Origin: Ovis canadensis
Taxonomy: Eukaryota > Chordata > Mammalia > Artiodactyla > Bovidae
DNA length: 64,000 nt
Assembly (NCBI RefSeq): GCF_042477335.2
Contig: NC_091264.1
Coordinates: 35,698,886 to 35,762,885 of the forward strand
Direction: 5' to 3'
Notes under the pieces: model-generated
The model's database searches: none
What the model was told of the DNA's origin: nothing
Seen by the model: only the letters and a program-made list of their open reading frames with translations
Program-made: the position numbers and the translations under genes
In this document: one piece after another, positions 23,364 through 35,000 of the stretch
Position numbering within the stretch: position 1 is the stretch's first letter
How the letters are laid out: each line of letters starts with the position of its first letter

Positions 23364-23960
23364 CCTACTGTATATTATCCAAGCGTGATCAGCAAACTTA
23401 CATAATCATGCTTTTTCCTGTACTTCAAGTTACTTCTATATGATGGAGTCCCAGAAGTGCTTCAGTGCCACAGTAGTTTGGGTTTACCTAGTTACTTAGG
23501 CTTCCTTTCCAAATTTTGTATATGTTTATGATCTCTTGAATTTATCTCAGCTGCCTCTGTCAGAGTAAATTCCCTCTTTGGTTTTGTGGTGACTCATGAG
23601 GCCGGCGGTTCTTGGGGTACACTTTTACCAAGTGCCTGCATAGACGCCATCAACCCATGTTCGTGCCTGTTTGCTGTTTACCTTTCAGTGTGAGTCATTC
23701 ATTACTCACCATGGCCTGAAATCTGCATGCATAAAGAGAAAAACATGCAATTCAAAAGGAGGTTCGTGAAGCTTGCCAAGGCTCAGAGGAACCAATGAAA
23801 CTGATGGAAAGTTTAAAAAACTGGGCATCTGGAGAAAACAGAGGACTGACTTACATAAACATATCAGAGGAGGTAGTTCTGTGGGTATGGTTGGGGTCAT
23901 AGAGCATCCTCGTGCCCAAGAATTTGGCCCATTGACCAGGGTTAGTGCCTTTACTTCATA

Positions 23961-24198
23961 GTATTGGAGAGGTTCAGTCACTCAGTTGTGTCTGACTCTT
24001 TTCGACCCCATGGACTGCAGGGCATCCCTATCCATCACCAACTCCTGGAACTTGCTCAAACTCATGTCCATTGAGTTGGTGATGCCATCCAACCATCTCA
24101 TCCACTGCCGTCCCATTTTCCTCCTGCCTTCGATCTTTCCCAGGATCAGGCTCTTTTCCAATGAGTCAGTTCTTCGTATCAGGTGGCCAAAGTTGGAG
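23961..24198 (-). mobile_element. BovB 3'-end fragment
   Basis: Matches the 3' region of the minus-strand BovB at 9370 onwards, from 'cactcagttgtgtctgactc' to 'aggtggccaaagt'. About 240 bp remain, with no coding capacity. Confidence 0.85.
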
Positions 24199-25002
24199 AG
24201 GTTGCCTCTGGGAAATTCCTGTTAGAATGTACACTTACCTGGGATGATTAAATCACAAGCCATTAATATTCACTTCCGTATTATTGGTAGTCAGCCTATC
24301 TGACTGAAGGTAGTTCCTTCTTGGCAGTCAGAAGAATTCCAAATGGCTAAGATTCGAGAAAGGAGGTTATTGGTGTGGCAAAGTTTGCTTCAGAGAAAGG
24401 AAGGAGCTTTGTCCAAGGACAGAGATTTTAGACTGGAGTCAAAATGAGATCCTGAACATCTGGGCACAACATGGAGATGACTCAGGATGAAGACTGAAGG
24501 AGTTCTGAGGGCAATTCTACTTAGTTTGTATATTTCTAAAAGATTATTTAAATCTAGATCTCTCTATCTATCATCTGTCTCTGAAATCACTGTTTTTGTC
24601 TGTCTCTGTATATCTATGTGTATAATTTTTTTTTTTACTGAGAAATAGAGATAGTGATCAGTTCTTTTACATCTCCAGTGAGGACAGGAAGGAGGACAGG
24701 GACAGATAGCTGTAGTTTAAAAACCCCTTAATCAGGAGTCAAAAGAATCTGGTTCTTCCAATAACTTGGTGTATGACCTTGGAAAAGCTGCCTGTTATCT
24801 GGACAATTTCCTCTTTGATAAAAAAGGGAAAATGGTAACTTTTTTGTTTACCACATAAAATTTTATGAGGTCAAGGTGAAAGTTATGTGTGAAATGTTCT
24901 GAAGGAATTAACTCCATACAAAGATCAGCTCTTTCTTATATCAGAAAAGATACTGGAAAAAATTGCAGATCTGGGTTTAAATCTTAGCTATGCTACTTAG
25001 TC
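24199..25002. other. Low-copy sequence with a MIR-like segment
   Basis: 24720-24890 resembles MIR ('gagtcaaaagaatctggttc ... gtatgaccttgg'). No gene is visible. A short TCTATC-type simple repeat lies near 24555-24620. Confidence 0.45.
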
Positions 25003-25144
25003 AGAGAAGGCAATGGTGACCCACTCCAGTATTCTTGCCTGGAAAATCCCAGGGGCAGAGGAGCCTAGTGGGCTGCCGTCTATGGGGTCGCACAGAGTCG
25101 GACACAACTGAAGTGATTTAGCAGCAGCAGCAGCAGCAGCAGCA
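25003..25144 (+). mobile_element. BOV-A2 monomer
   Basis: A single Bov-A unit ('agagaaggcaatggtgaccc') ending in six AGC units near 25144. Confidence 0.85.
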
Positions 25145-25749
25145 TGCCACTTAGTAACTATGAGGTTAGCCAGGGTCAACTTTCAGCCCCTTAATTAAAA
25201 AAAAAAAAATTGTGGCAATCACTTAGTTACTTAGAACTAACCAAAGGCATTACAAGAGTGAATGTAAATATAGTGTCAGACATATAGTAATAGACAGTAT
25301 CTATTTTACCAATCTCTTGCCTTTTATAGTGTCTGCATTTAGGTAGGAGGAGGGGATTGGTCATCGGCTAGGGGTGAGAGTACGATGTCTACAGGATAGA
25401 CGCTATGGAATATTCCACCCCTGAGATCATCTGAAATGTGTTTCCACAGTCTGTCTGGGTACATACATAGTGTTTTGTGGAGCTCACTAGAAGCCTCAGC
25501 AATTCACCTCGAAACCTAATTATGCAAGTAGGAGCCGCAGACTCAGCTGACCAGGCTGGTGACTGAAATACTCCTGGGTGTCTGATCTAAATATGTCTGG
25601 AGTTTTCTTGACTCTTGTTTGTGTTTGCCATGATTACTATTCCAATACTTTCTTTTTTTCCTAGTCAAGATTTAAGGGTTAAAGTTGTAGAGTTTTTCCC
25701 CCTCAAATCACTCTATAGAACTGCTCTGGTCTCTATCACTTGTGTGTGT
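25145..25749. other. Low-copy sequence
   Basis: An A-run at 25195-25210. No gene or clear repeat otherwise. Confidence 0.4.
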
Positions 25750-26023
25750 GCTGCTGCTGCTAAGTCACTTCATTCGTGTCCGGCTCTGTGCGACCCCATA
25801 GACGGGAGCCCACTAGGCTCCTCTGTCTCTGGGATTTTCCAGGCACGAATACTGGAGTGGGTTGCCATTTCCTTTCCCAATGCATGAAAGTGAAAAGCGA
25901 GAGTGAAGTCGCTCAGTTGTGCCCGACTCTTAGTGACCCCATGGACTGCAGCCTACCAGGCTCCTCTGTCCGTGGGATTTTCCAGGCAAGAGTACTGGAG
26001 TGGGGGTGCCATTGCCTTCTCCT
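25750..26023 (-). mobile_element. BOV-A2 SINE (dimer)
   Basis: Reverse dimer beginning with a CTG run and ending 'gccattgccttctcctg'; the linker 'aaagtgaaaagcgagagtga' is at 25887. Confidence 0.9.
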
Positions 26024-26924
26024 GTTTGTGTGAGTGTGTTTAAATTAAGTAGATGTTTGTTTCTGATGGAGCCATATGCAAAACACATGCCAGGGTGTGT
26101 TTTGCAGCACCTGTGCTTTCTTTCTGCCTGTTTAGTCTTTGTCACTCAACCTATGGCTTTGGGGATAGAGGAATTTGACATAAAGATAGGAAGAAATATT
26201 TCAGAATTGAATTGCTAACAAATTTGGGAATTGCTTTGCGGAATCTGAAACTTGGGGACACTTCCTCTCATGTCTACTTGCCTTGCTTTGACTTCAAGAG
26301 TCCGGAGATCTTCAGGGAGCAAACCCCAGCCAAGTTGCCACCCAATGGGTGGTGCTTCAAGAGTGCCATTAGACTGTGACTTCCCGAGATCTTGAGGGGA
26401 CCTGGAAAGTAGTCATTCTTGCTGTCATTGTTTAATTTCTATTTAGGACACCATTGTTTAATTTCTGTTGGGCATTGCTTGGAGACGGGAAGCTCATCTT
26501 ACGTTTGTTGAGAAAAGACATAAATGAAATTGTAAGCACTTTTGTCATATTTAGAAAGTGGCCAGCAGAGGATGAGAAAACATTCTACGTTGAAACGTTA
26601 TCTCTGTAGATGTAGCTATTGTAATCATTCACGTTGCTGAGTTTTTTGTTTTTTGTTTTATTTTTTTATTTTGGATAAAGGAAAGGGGAGCCATTTCTTA
26701 ATAAAAAGCATTCTGGCATGCTTTTGTATTTGGCATGTTTCACTGTGTGAAATTTCAGAGCTGAGGTGATTGCTTCATGAAATTTTTTTTGGTGAGAATC
26801 TCAAGAAGTGACTTTTCTCATGTTGTACATTCTGGAGAGATAAACCTTTTCTGAAATAAATGTCTTTAATAATCTTTTTTTGGCTTGAGCTGCATGGAAT
26901 AAATACTTGTTTAAATTAATTACT
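26024..26924. other. Low-copy sequence
   Basis: A local duplication 'cattgtttaatttct' occurs at about 26427 and 26451. No gene recognised. Confidence 0.4.
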
Positions 26925-27068
26925 TAGTTTAGCGGAGCTAGACCTTAGTTGCAGCACTCAGGACCTTCAGCTGTGGCAGGTGGGATCTAGTTCCCCAACC
27001 AGGGATCAAAACTGGGCCTCCTGCATTGTGAGTGTGAACCTTAGCCACTGGAGCACCAGGTAAGTCCC
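26925..27068 (-). mobile_element. CHR-type SINE
   Basis: Reverse orientation with 'gtgggatctagttccccaac' and a terminal head complement 'accaggtaagtccc'. Confidence 0.72.
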
Positions 27069-27401
27069 TGGAATCGACATTTTTAAACATCTGTTTGAGA
27101 GGAAAGCATTCCTCTCCAGCTGTTCCTGACTTTCAGAAAGGTGTGGAGCAAACCTGGGAAGGCAGGTCTGGACCATCAGAAAGCTTGACTCTTTGAAAAT
27201 AGGGAAGAAGGAGGCTGGGTGGGGGGAGTGGGTAGTCAAAGATCAGATTCCTGTTACTCTTTTGCCACTATACTTTTACTTCTAAGTTTTCTGCTTGCCC
27301 GGAACTAGAGGAAGAGCTCATGACTTTGGCTAACTGTCAACAAATCTGGAAGAAAAAGGATTTTCCTTAAGTCCAGATTAAAATATATCACTTTTAGTAA
27401 C

Positions 27402-27790
27402 TCAGACAGGGAAAGACAGATAATAGTATGATATCACTAATATGTGGAATCTAAAAAAAAGCTGATACAAATGAACTTGTTTACAAAACAACAGACTCAC
27501 AGACTTGGAGAACAAATATAGGAGGAAGCAGGGGTGGGGTGCGGGGGGGGGAAGGGATATTTAGGGAGTTTGGATTGACATGTACACACTGCTGAATTTA
27601 AAATGGATAACCAACAAGGACCTACTGGATAGCACAGGAAACTACTATGTAACAATTTAAATAGGAAAAGAATTTGAAAAAAGAATATATATATATGTGC
27701 GCGTGTGTGTGTTTAACTGACTCATTTTGCTGCGCATCTGAAACTAACACAATATTGTAAACCAACTACAGTTCAATTAAAAGAATTCTT
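27402..27790 (+). mobile_element. L1 3'-end fragment
   Basis: A ruminant L1 3' end: 'aatagtatgatatcactaat', 'taaccaacaaggacctactg' and 'acacaatattgtaaaccaac' occur in the expected order. A G-run at 27541-27552 and an AT/GT microsatellite at 27685-27712 lie inside. Confidence 0.82.
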
Positions 27791-28905
27791 TTTAATTAAA
27801 GGAGAATAAAATACTACAAGACCTTCGGAAAACTGTTAATGATAGTCTGAAACAGGCACTGCAAAATATTTTAAATTATCATTAGATTTCAGTGAACTTC
27901 AGCTAGACAATTATTTCAATGCAGCAAACATGATTTTAAAATGTAATTTGCCTAGTCTTTAAAACAATGGCATTGTTTTTTATAGAATTATGCATGGTTG
28001 GGATAAAGACTATTTCTTTTTCAGCTATTTGATCAAATAGTTAGTATTAACCATTGCAAAAGCTCCTGGCCTTTGTTGATGACATCCAAGTCTTCTCCTT
28101 CCATCTAAAAGCAAAGAAACAGTCAACACCTCTCAAAGAATATCTTACTCAGGGATGAAAAATATTGAAGTTATTAGAATTTATATCTATAAAGCATGGA
28201 CTCTGATGCAAATTATCAGTTCTTCCAGTCTCCCTTCTCTCCCTCCCACCTTTACTCTTTCTTATGGAATTTTCTATGTCCCCATCATGCATCCAGCACG
28301 GTTCCAGATGCTAAGAAATCATTTTAGTTTTGACATCAGTTTTGGCAGAAATAACAATACCAGGGCATGTCTAAGATCAGTTTTGAAGAAGCTGCTACCT
28401 ACCTATGAAAATACAGCTCCAGAGTTAGGTGGAAATGAGGGACCATAGGTCAAGCCTGGTGCTTACTCTCCTTCAAAAGCTATTTCTAATCTGAGCTTGC
28501 ATGTGGAAATGCCAGCTCACCTTCTACCCTAGCCACCCACAGGTTTCTCAGCCCTGCCTAACCCAGAGAGTATACCATCCTTCCTGCTCCCCAAATATGG
28601 GCCGGCATGTCACACCCCAGTAGGCAGATGCCTTTGGAGGGATTCCCATGCTAGGTGTTACATGCAAGACAACAGCAGAACTTGAAGGTTATCACAGCGA
28701 TTGCTTGCACCTCCCAGGGCCAGCTGGTGTGCACACCTGCAGCATCCTGGTAAGGTCTAGGGAGACCAGGGGCCCCCACCTCTGGAGCAGGGGGACCCAA
28801 GCAGACAGCACTAAGGACAGAACCCAGTCTCAGGCTGACTGGTTCTGCATGGAACATCGAAATCTTCCAATTGGAGACATTTTGCCTTTTTGTTTTTTCT
28901 AATAG
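27791..28905. other. 5' flank or first intron of ADGRF2
   Basis: Unique-looking sequence directly upstream of the exon holding the start codon. It ends in a good acceptor (pyrimidine-rich 'tttttgttttttctaatag' at 28887-28905). The frames at 28155-28448 and 28648-28902 have no recognisable similarity. No TATA-like promoter could be tied to a transcript start. Confidence 0.45.
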
Positions 28906-28929
28906 CCAGAAACGCAACCGCCGAAGACG
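28906..28929 (+). promoter_or_regulatory. ADGRF2: 5' UTR part of the ADGRF2 start-codon exon
   Basis: 24 nt lie between the acceptor AG (28904-28905) and the ATG. The acceptor implies a further, unlocated 5' non-coding exon. The start context has A at -3, a favourable Kozak position. Confidence 0.65.
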
Positions 28930-29007
28930 ATGACTCAGATGCTTTTGCTCTTGCTGTACGGCTGCGTGTTTCTTTTGGCCACAGAGTCCTGCAGGACGTT
29001 ATGCCAG
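28930..29007 (+). CDS. ADGRF2: ADGRF2 coding exon 1: signal peptide
   Basis: Residues 1-26, [20 protein letters not shown] then CRTLCQ. The hydrophobic core at 4-17 is a typical signal peptide. The donor is CAG|gtgaga and the exon ends in phase 0. A second Met at residue 4 is a possible alternative start. Confidence 0.85.
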
Positions 29008-32000
29008 GTGAGAAGAGGGAGGTGGGAGGATGAACCGGTGGGGAGACCAAATGGAAACTAGAACCCATGAGTTTGCCAGCCCATCTGAGCTGAAGGGTAT
29101 GTAGAAGAAGGGGTGAAAGTGAAAGCCGCTCAGTTGTGTCTGACTCTTTGCGACCCCAGGGATCAAACCCAGGTCTCCCACATTGCCGGCGGATTCTTTA
29201 CCAGCTGAGCCACAAGGGAAGCCCAAGGACACTGGAGTGGGTAGCCTATCTCTTCTCCAGGGGATCTTCCCGACCCAGGAATCGAACTGGGGTCTCCTGC
29301 ATTGCAGGCGGATTCTTTACCAGTTGAGCCATGAGGGAAGCCTGAAGATGGGGTAGAATGCTCCAACCAGAAGAAACTGCAACTGCAGGCCACCAAAACC
29401 CATTTTAGCCAATAGCTGCCAGTTATTTTCCCATCTGCTTTTTCCATAATTTCCTGAGATGCAAAGGGCTTTGAATGAGGTAAGGGTAATCCACTCTTCT
29501 TCCCTATCCTTTGATGGTGAATCTTTCAGCGGCTGGTAAACAGGGTACTGCCTCTTCCTTAAAGGCATCTGAGAATGTGGAGGCTGGGAGGAATGTGACC
29601 TTGACTGTGTGTGTGTTAGTTAAGTCATGTCCGACTCTTTGCGACCCCATGGTAGCTTGCTAAGCTCCTCTGTCCATGGAGTTCTCCAGGCAAGAATACT
29701 GGAGTGGGTTGTCATTTCCTTCTCCAGGGGATTTTCTTGACCCAGGGATTGAACTCGGGTCTCCTGCATTGCAGGCAGATTCTTTACCATCTGAACTATA
29801 GGGAAGTCTCCAAGCTTGACTGGGAGATGGCTAATGGCATTGAGTGAGCTGGACTTAGGAATGGTCCCGGCACCGTGAAACACTGTCCCACCCAAAATGG
29901 CATCTCCTTCGAGAAGCCTGATGGTGAACACCACCAATGGGCAGGAAGGAGAAGTGAGCACCTTGGTCAGGTGGCAGCCTGGATGGGAGGGGGTTTGGGG
30001 GAGAATGGACACATGTGTATGTATGGCTGAGCCCCTTTGCTATTTACCTGAAACTATGGCAACATGGTTAATCAGTTATAATCCAATATAAACTAAAAAG
30101 TTAAATAAAGAATTCTTTCTAGAAGTTTCCAAACAATATTCACCCTGAGTAATGTGCCCCTGGATGGGAAATTTCTCCATGACTCCCCTCCCTCTAATAC
30201 TGAGTTACAGCCCAGTTTCTGGGAAAGATTAGAGACCCCCTCAGAAAGGCCTTTTCTAGGAGGCACCCAACTCCACAGCTCTGTACTATTTCCTCTTCAT
30301 GTCCTCATCCGTACTCTTCCACAAGACAGAACTTGGAGGCTGAGCATGGGAGGCTGGCTTTGTTTTCTTGATTATCAGGGACTCACCTTACCAGAGATGT
30401 TCCATCCTTTTCTTCTCAATTTACAAGTTGCTAGGGGCTGAGCTTTTTGGGGGGCGCTGTCTGTCTTCCAACCTCTCTCAGGCAATTCTGAGGGTTTAGC
30501 GGGTGATGGGTTTACAAGTGTCTTGTTCACAGTATTAGTCTGAGGATTGTTGTTATGTGTGTGTGTTAGTCGCTCAGTTGTGTCTGACTCTTTGCGACCC
30601 CGTGGACTGTAGCGTGCCAAGCTGCTCTGTCCGTGGATTGTTACTAGCTGAAGCTTAAGCGGCCCAGATCGGATACCACCCTAGAAATGAAGAGATCAGG
30701 TGGGTTTGTGTACGTGGACTTTGGCAGATTAACTGGAAGTGAATCAGTTCCTTCACTTAAGAAGACAGTTTCCAGAATTTTTGTAAATAGCATACTATTG
30801 CCTTCTGCCCTCCTATCTGACTAGCAGGATGTGACCTCACTGGAGTCTGTTTAATGGGCCAAGTGTTATCCAGAATTGTTCATTTTGAAGTGCTTTATTA
30901 TGGTGCATTGGAGATCATGATCCACTCAAGATGGGCTAAGGGCATCTTGAAATGCTTGCACTTTCATGCATCTATTTATTTATTTATTTGGTTGGCACCG
31001 AGTGGCGTGTGAGATCTCGGTTCCCTGACCAGAGGTCAAACCTGTGTCCCCTATATTGGAAGCATGGAGTCTTCACCACTGGACCCTCAGGGCAGTCCCT
31101 CCAGTAATAAATTAGTAACAATATTTTTATAAATAAACTGCCAAAATTTCCTTCCTACATTTTTTGGCTGCATACTTACATGTCAATAATTTTGCAGTTT
31201 TTTTCTATAACAAAAATAGAAAGATGATTCAGTTTACCTCTAAAATTGACGATCAGATTTTTTTCATTCTTATGGCTAGTCAAAAAAAAAACAACCTTTC
31301 AGCTTCTCAATTCATTGTTAATAATATCATGTAAACATGTAAGAAAGACTGTTTTCAAATTTGCTGCTGCTGCTGCTGCTGCTAAGTCATTTCAGTCGTG
31401 TCCAACTCTGTGTGACCTCATAGAGAAGCAGCCCACCAGGCTCCCCCGTCCCTGGGATTCTCCAGGCAAGAACACTGGAGTGGGTTGCCATTTCCTTTTC
31501 CAATGCATGAAAGTGAAAAGTGAAAGTGAAGTCGCTCAGTCATGTACGACCCTCAGCGACTCCATGGACTGCAGCCTTCCACGCTCCTCTGTCCATGGGA
31601 TTTTCCAGGCAGGAGTACTGGAGTGGGGTGCCATTGCCTTGGGGAAATCAAATCTTTTTCATATGTTAGTTGCAAGATATCTTGAGCACTTAGGATTTTC
31701 TTGTTCTATGACTAATTGTAAATACTCTGAGAACGAATGCCTCTTATATGTTGATGTCCTCTTTGTAATGCAAATATGACTGCAAAATTCATAAATATAT
31801 GCTATTGAAGCCAAATTAAACAAATACCCAAATCAACTTCTACCCAAAACAGCTATATCCTTCGAGTGCTCTCCAAAATAAGGGAGAATGTAAAGGAGGG
31901 GGAGTTGGGAAAAAAAAAAAAAAAGAACTGAATAGATGATGGCTAAACTATTTTGCTTCTGAAAATTTAATAAAACATATGATAATGATGGAGCTTCCGT

Positions 32001-35000
32001 GGTGCCTCAGTGGTAAATAATCTGCCTGCCAATGAAGGAGACGTGGGTTTGATCCCTGGGTTAGGAAGATCCCCTGGAGAAGGAAATGGCAACCCACTCC
32101 AATATGCTTGCTTGGGGAATCCTATGGCCAGAGGAACCTGGCGGGCTACAGTCCATGGAGTTGCAAAGAGTTGGACATGAATTAGCAGCTAAACAACAAC
32201 AATGATCACGTGAACATGTTGCTGGACTCTTTCAGCACATAGAAGGGGCCCATGCAAGCAAGGGGTTCTGCAGCTTAACCTTCATTAATTTCCAGTAAGT
32301 CCACATCTGCCCAGGGTGTATTTCCTAGATAGAAAGCAGATCATTCTTCCTGGAGTGGAAGGAATTCTCCTGCTGAATAGCGATGGAAAGACATCTGTTC
32401 AGGCTGAGGGGAAATGGGACCATGGTGACAAATTCATGGTCTTAAATTCAGTGGCATGCTGGCGTCAGAGCCGATTCAGATGTGGTGAAAGTGAATCACT
32501 GGGTGCTTTTGACCTGAATTTTAATTTTCCCTTCCTAGGCTGCCAACAAGAGCAAGGAGCGGGTGTCTACCAGGCCACACGGTATGTTGGCAGCAGTTAC
32601 TAACAGTTGGGTGTGTTCCTATTCAGCTGTCGTAACGCAGAGCTCTTCTCAGCCCTCTATCTCATGGCATGGTAGATGGCACACCTCGATGGCGTGTATC
32701 TGGACTTTTTTTTTTTACTCTTCTCATCTTAAATTGTACCTTTGACCCCTGCTCCCTTCTTGCTCCGTCCTGGTCTGAGAGTTCTTTGCCATAAATCCTT
32801 TGGATTGAACTAACTCAAAATGGAGCAGTGGCTATGGGGGGGTCTATGAGACCCCATCGATGACATAACTCCTTGTAAAGTTCTGGAGCTAAGAAATTTA
32901 TTTTTTTGTATAATACTTTTTTAAATTTATTATTCTTTTTAAATTGATGGATAATTACTTTACAGAATTTTGTGGTTTTCTGTCATACATCAATAAGAAT
33001 CAGCCATAGGTACACACATGTCCCCTCCCTTCTGAACCTTCCTCCCATCTCCCTCCCCATCCTACCCTTCTAGATTGTCACAGAGCCCTGGTTTGAGTTC
33101 CCTGAGTCATACAGCAAATTCCCACTGGCTGTCTGTTTCACATATGGTATAGTAAGTTTCCATGTTACCCTCTCCGTGCATCTCATCCTCTCCCTCCTCC
33201 CCTCCCCCCATGTCCATAGGTTGGTTCTCTATCTCTGTTTCTCCAGTGCTGCCCTGAAGATAAATTCATCAGTACCATCTTTTTAGAATCCATATATATG
33301 TGTCAGTATATGATATTTATATTTCTCTTTCTGACTTTGTATAATAGGCTCTAGGTTCTCCCACCTCATTAGCACGGACTCAAGTGTGTTCCTTTTTATG
33401 GCTGTGTAATATTCCATTGTGTATATGTACCACAGCTTCTTTATCCACTCATCTGTTGAGGGATATCTAGGTTGCTTCCATGTTCTAGCTATTGTAAATA
33501 GTGCTGCAATGAACATTGGGGAACATGTGTCTTTTTCAGTTTTGGTTTCCTCCAGGTATATGTCTAGAAGTGGGATTGCTGGGTCATATGTGGTTTTATT
33601 CCTAGCTTTTTAAAGGAATTGGAGCTGAGAAATTTCTTAGAGAATATCAGGCATGCTGGCTTCCAAACTGTGTTCTTGGGGAGCTGCAGGCATGAGGCAT
33701 GTTTAGGGGGTTCCTATGGGGTAAGAGAGGGAGCTAGTGGACTGAACCATGGGCTCTTCTCTCTTACTCACTTCAGCTGGGATGGTACCATTTTTATCTA
33801 TCTTAAGCCTTAGAGTTCAGGATACTAGTTTGTTGGAAATAATAGGAGGTTGTCACTGAAATAGATGATGACCTCTGATCTATTTCAATCGTCCTGCGCT
33901 TTACAAAGAAAAGACACCTGATGTCCATAGGGCTGATGCGCCTTCACTGTGTGGACACTGTGGTAACTGGCCCACGTGGTCCAGAGCCCAGACCTCTCCA
34001 TGCAATGCTGACACCTTTTCTTTCCTCAGGTGAATGCCATGGCACTTGTGTGGACAATTCCTACTGCAGCCAACCTTGCCCTCCAGACACTCCCGGGGAT
34101 ATGGGGTTTTTATGCAGGCAAAAGAAATGGCACAAAGTCACTGACACCTGTCGTACTCTCACTGCCTTCAACATCTTTGAGGTAACATCCTTTCTCCCAC
34201 CTACAAAGTGGAGCCCCACACTAGCAGCACAGCACAATTGACAACAGTCAGGGCATGGACGCAACCTAAATGTCCATCAGCAGTGAGATGGATAAAGAAG
34301 TTGTGGTATACATATACAATGGGATATTGTGTGTGTATATATATATATATATGTATATTCAGCCATAAAAATATATATATATATTCAGCCATAAAAATGA
34401 ATGAAATTGGATCATTTGTAGTCATGTGGCTGGACCTAGAATCTGTCATACAGAGTGAAGTAAGCCCAAAAGAGAAAAGCAAATATTGTATATTAAGGTA
34501 TATATATGGAATCTAGAAAAATGGTACAGATGAACCTATTAGTAGGGCAGGAATAAGAGACGCAGATATAGAGAATGGACTTGTGGCTGTGGCAGGGGAG
34601 GGGAGGGTGGAACAAACTGGGAGAGAAGCATTGACATATAAGCACTGCATGTAGAAAACAGACAGCTAGTGGGGAGCTGTTGCAGAGCACAGGGAGCTCA
34701 GCACACTGCTCTGTGATGACCTGGAGGGGTGGGATTGGGGTGGGTGGGAAGGAAATTCAAGAGGGTAGGGATATATGTATACATATAGCCGATTCATTTT
34801 GTTGTGCAGCGAAGACTAATACAACAATGTAAAGCAATTATATTTCAATTAAAAAAAATAAGAAATCAGCAATGCATGTAGCACTCACTAGGGGGAAAGT
34901 GGATGTGACGCTGTGTGGTTGGTGTGTTTGTACCTGTCCAATAAATCCATCAGTTCCAATAAAACTATATTTACTAAAAAACAGGCCATTTTTGGCAATA

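Noticed and set aside
26082..26260. Possible additional 5' coding exon of ADGRF2
   Set aside because: No acceptor/donor pair in phase with the signal-peptide exon, and that exon already has a good start codon.
31246..31779. 177-codon frame in intron 1
   Set aside because: Most of it is a reversed BOV-A2 dimer; such frames recur wherever that SINE occurs in the window.
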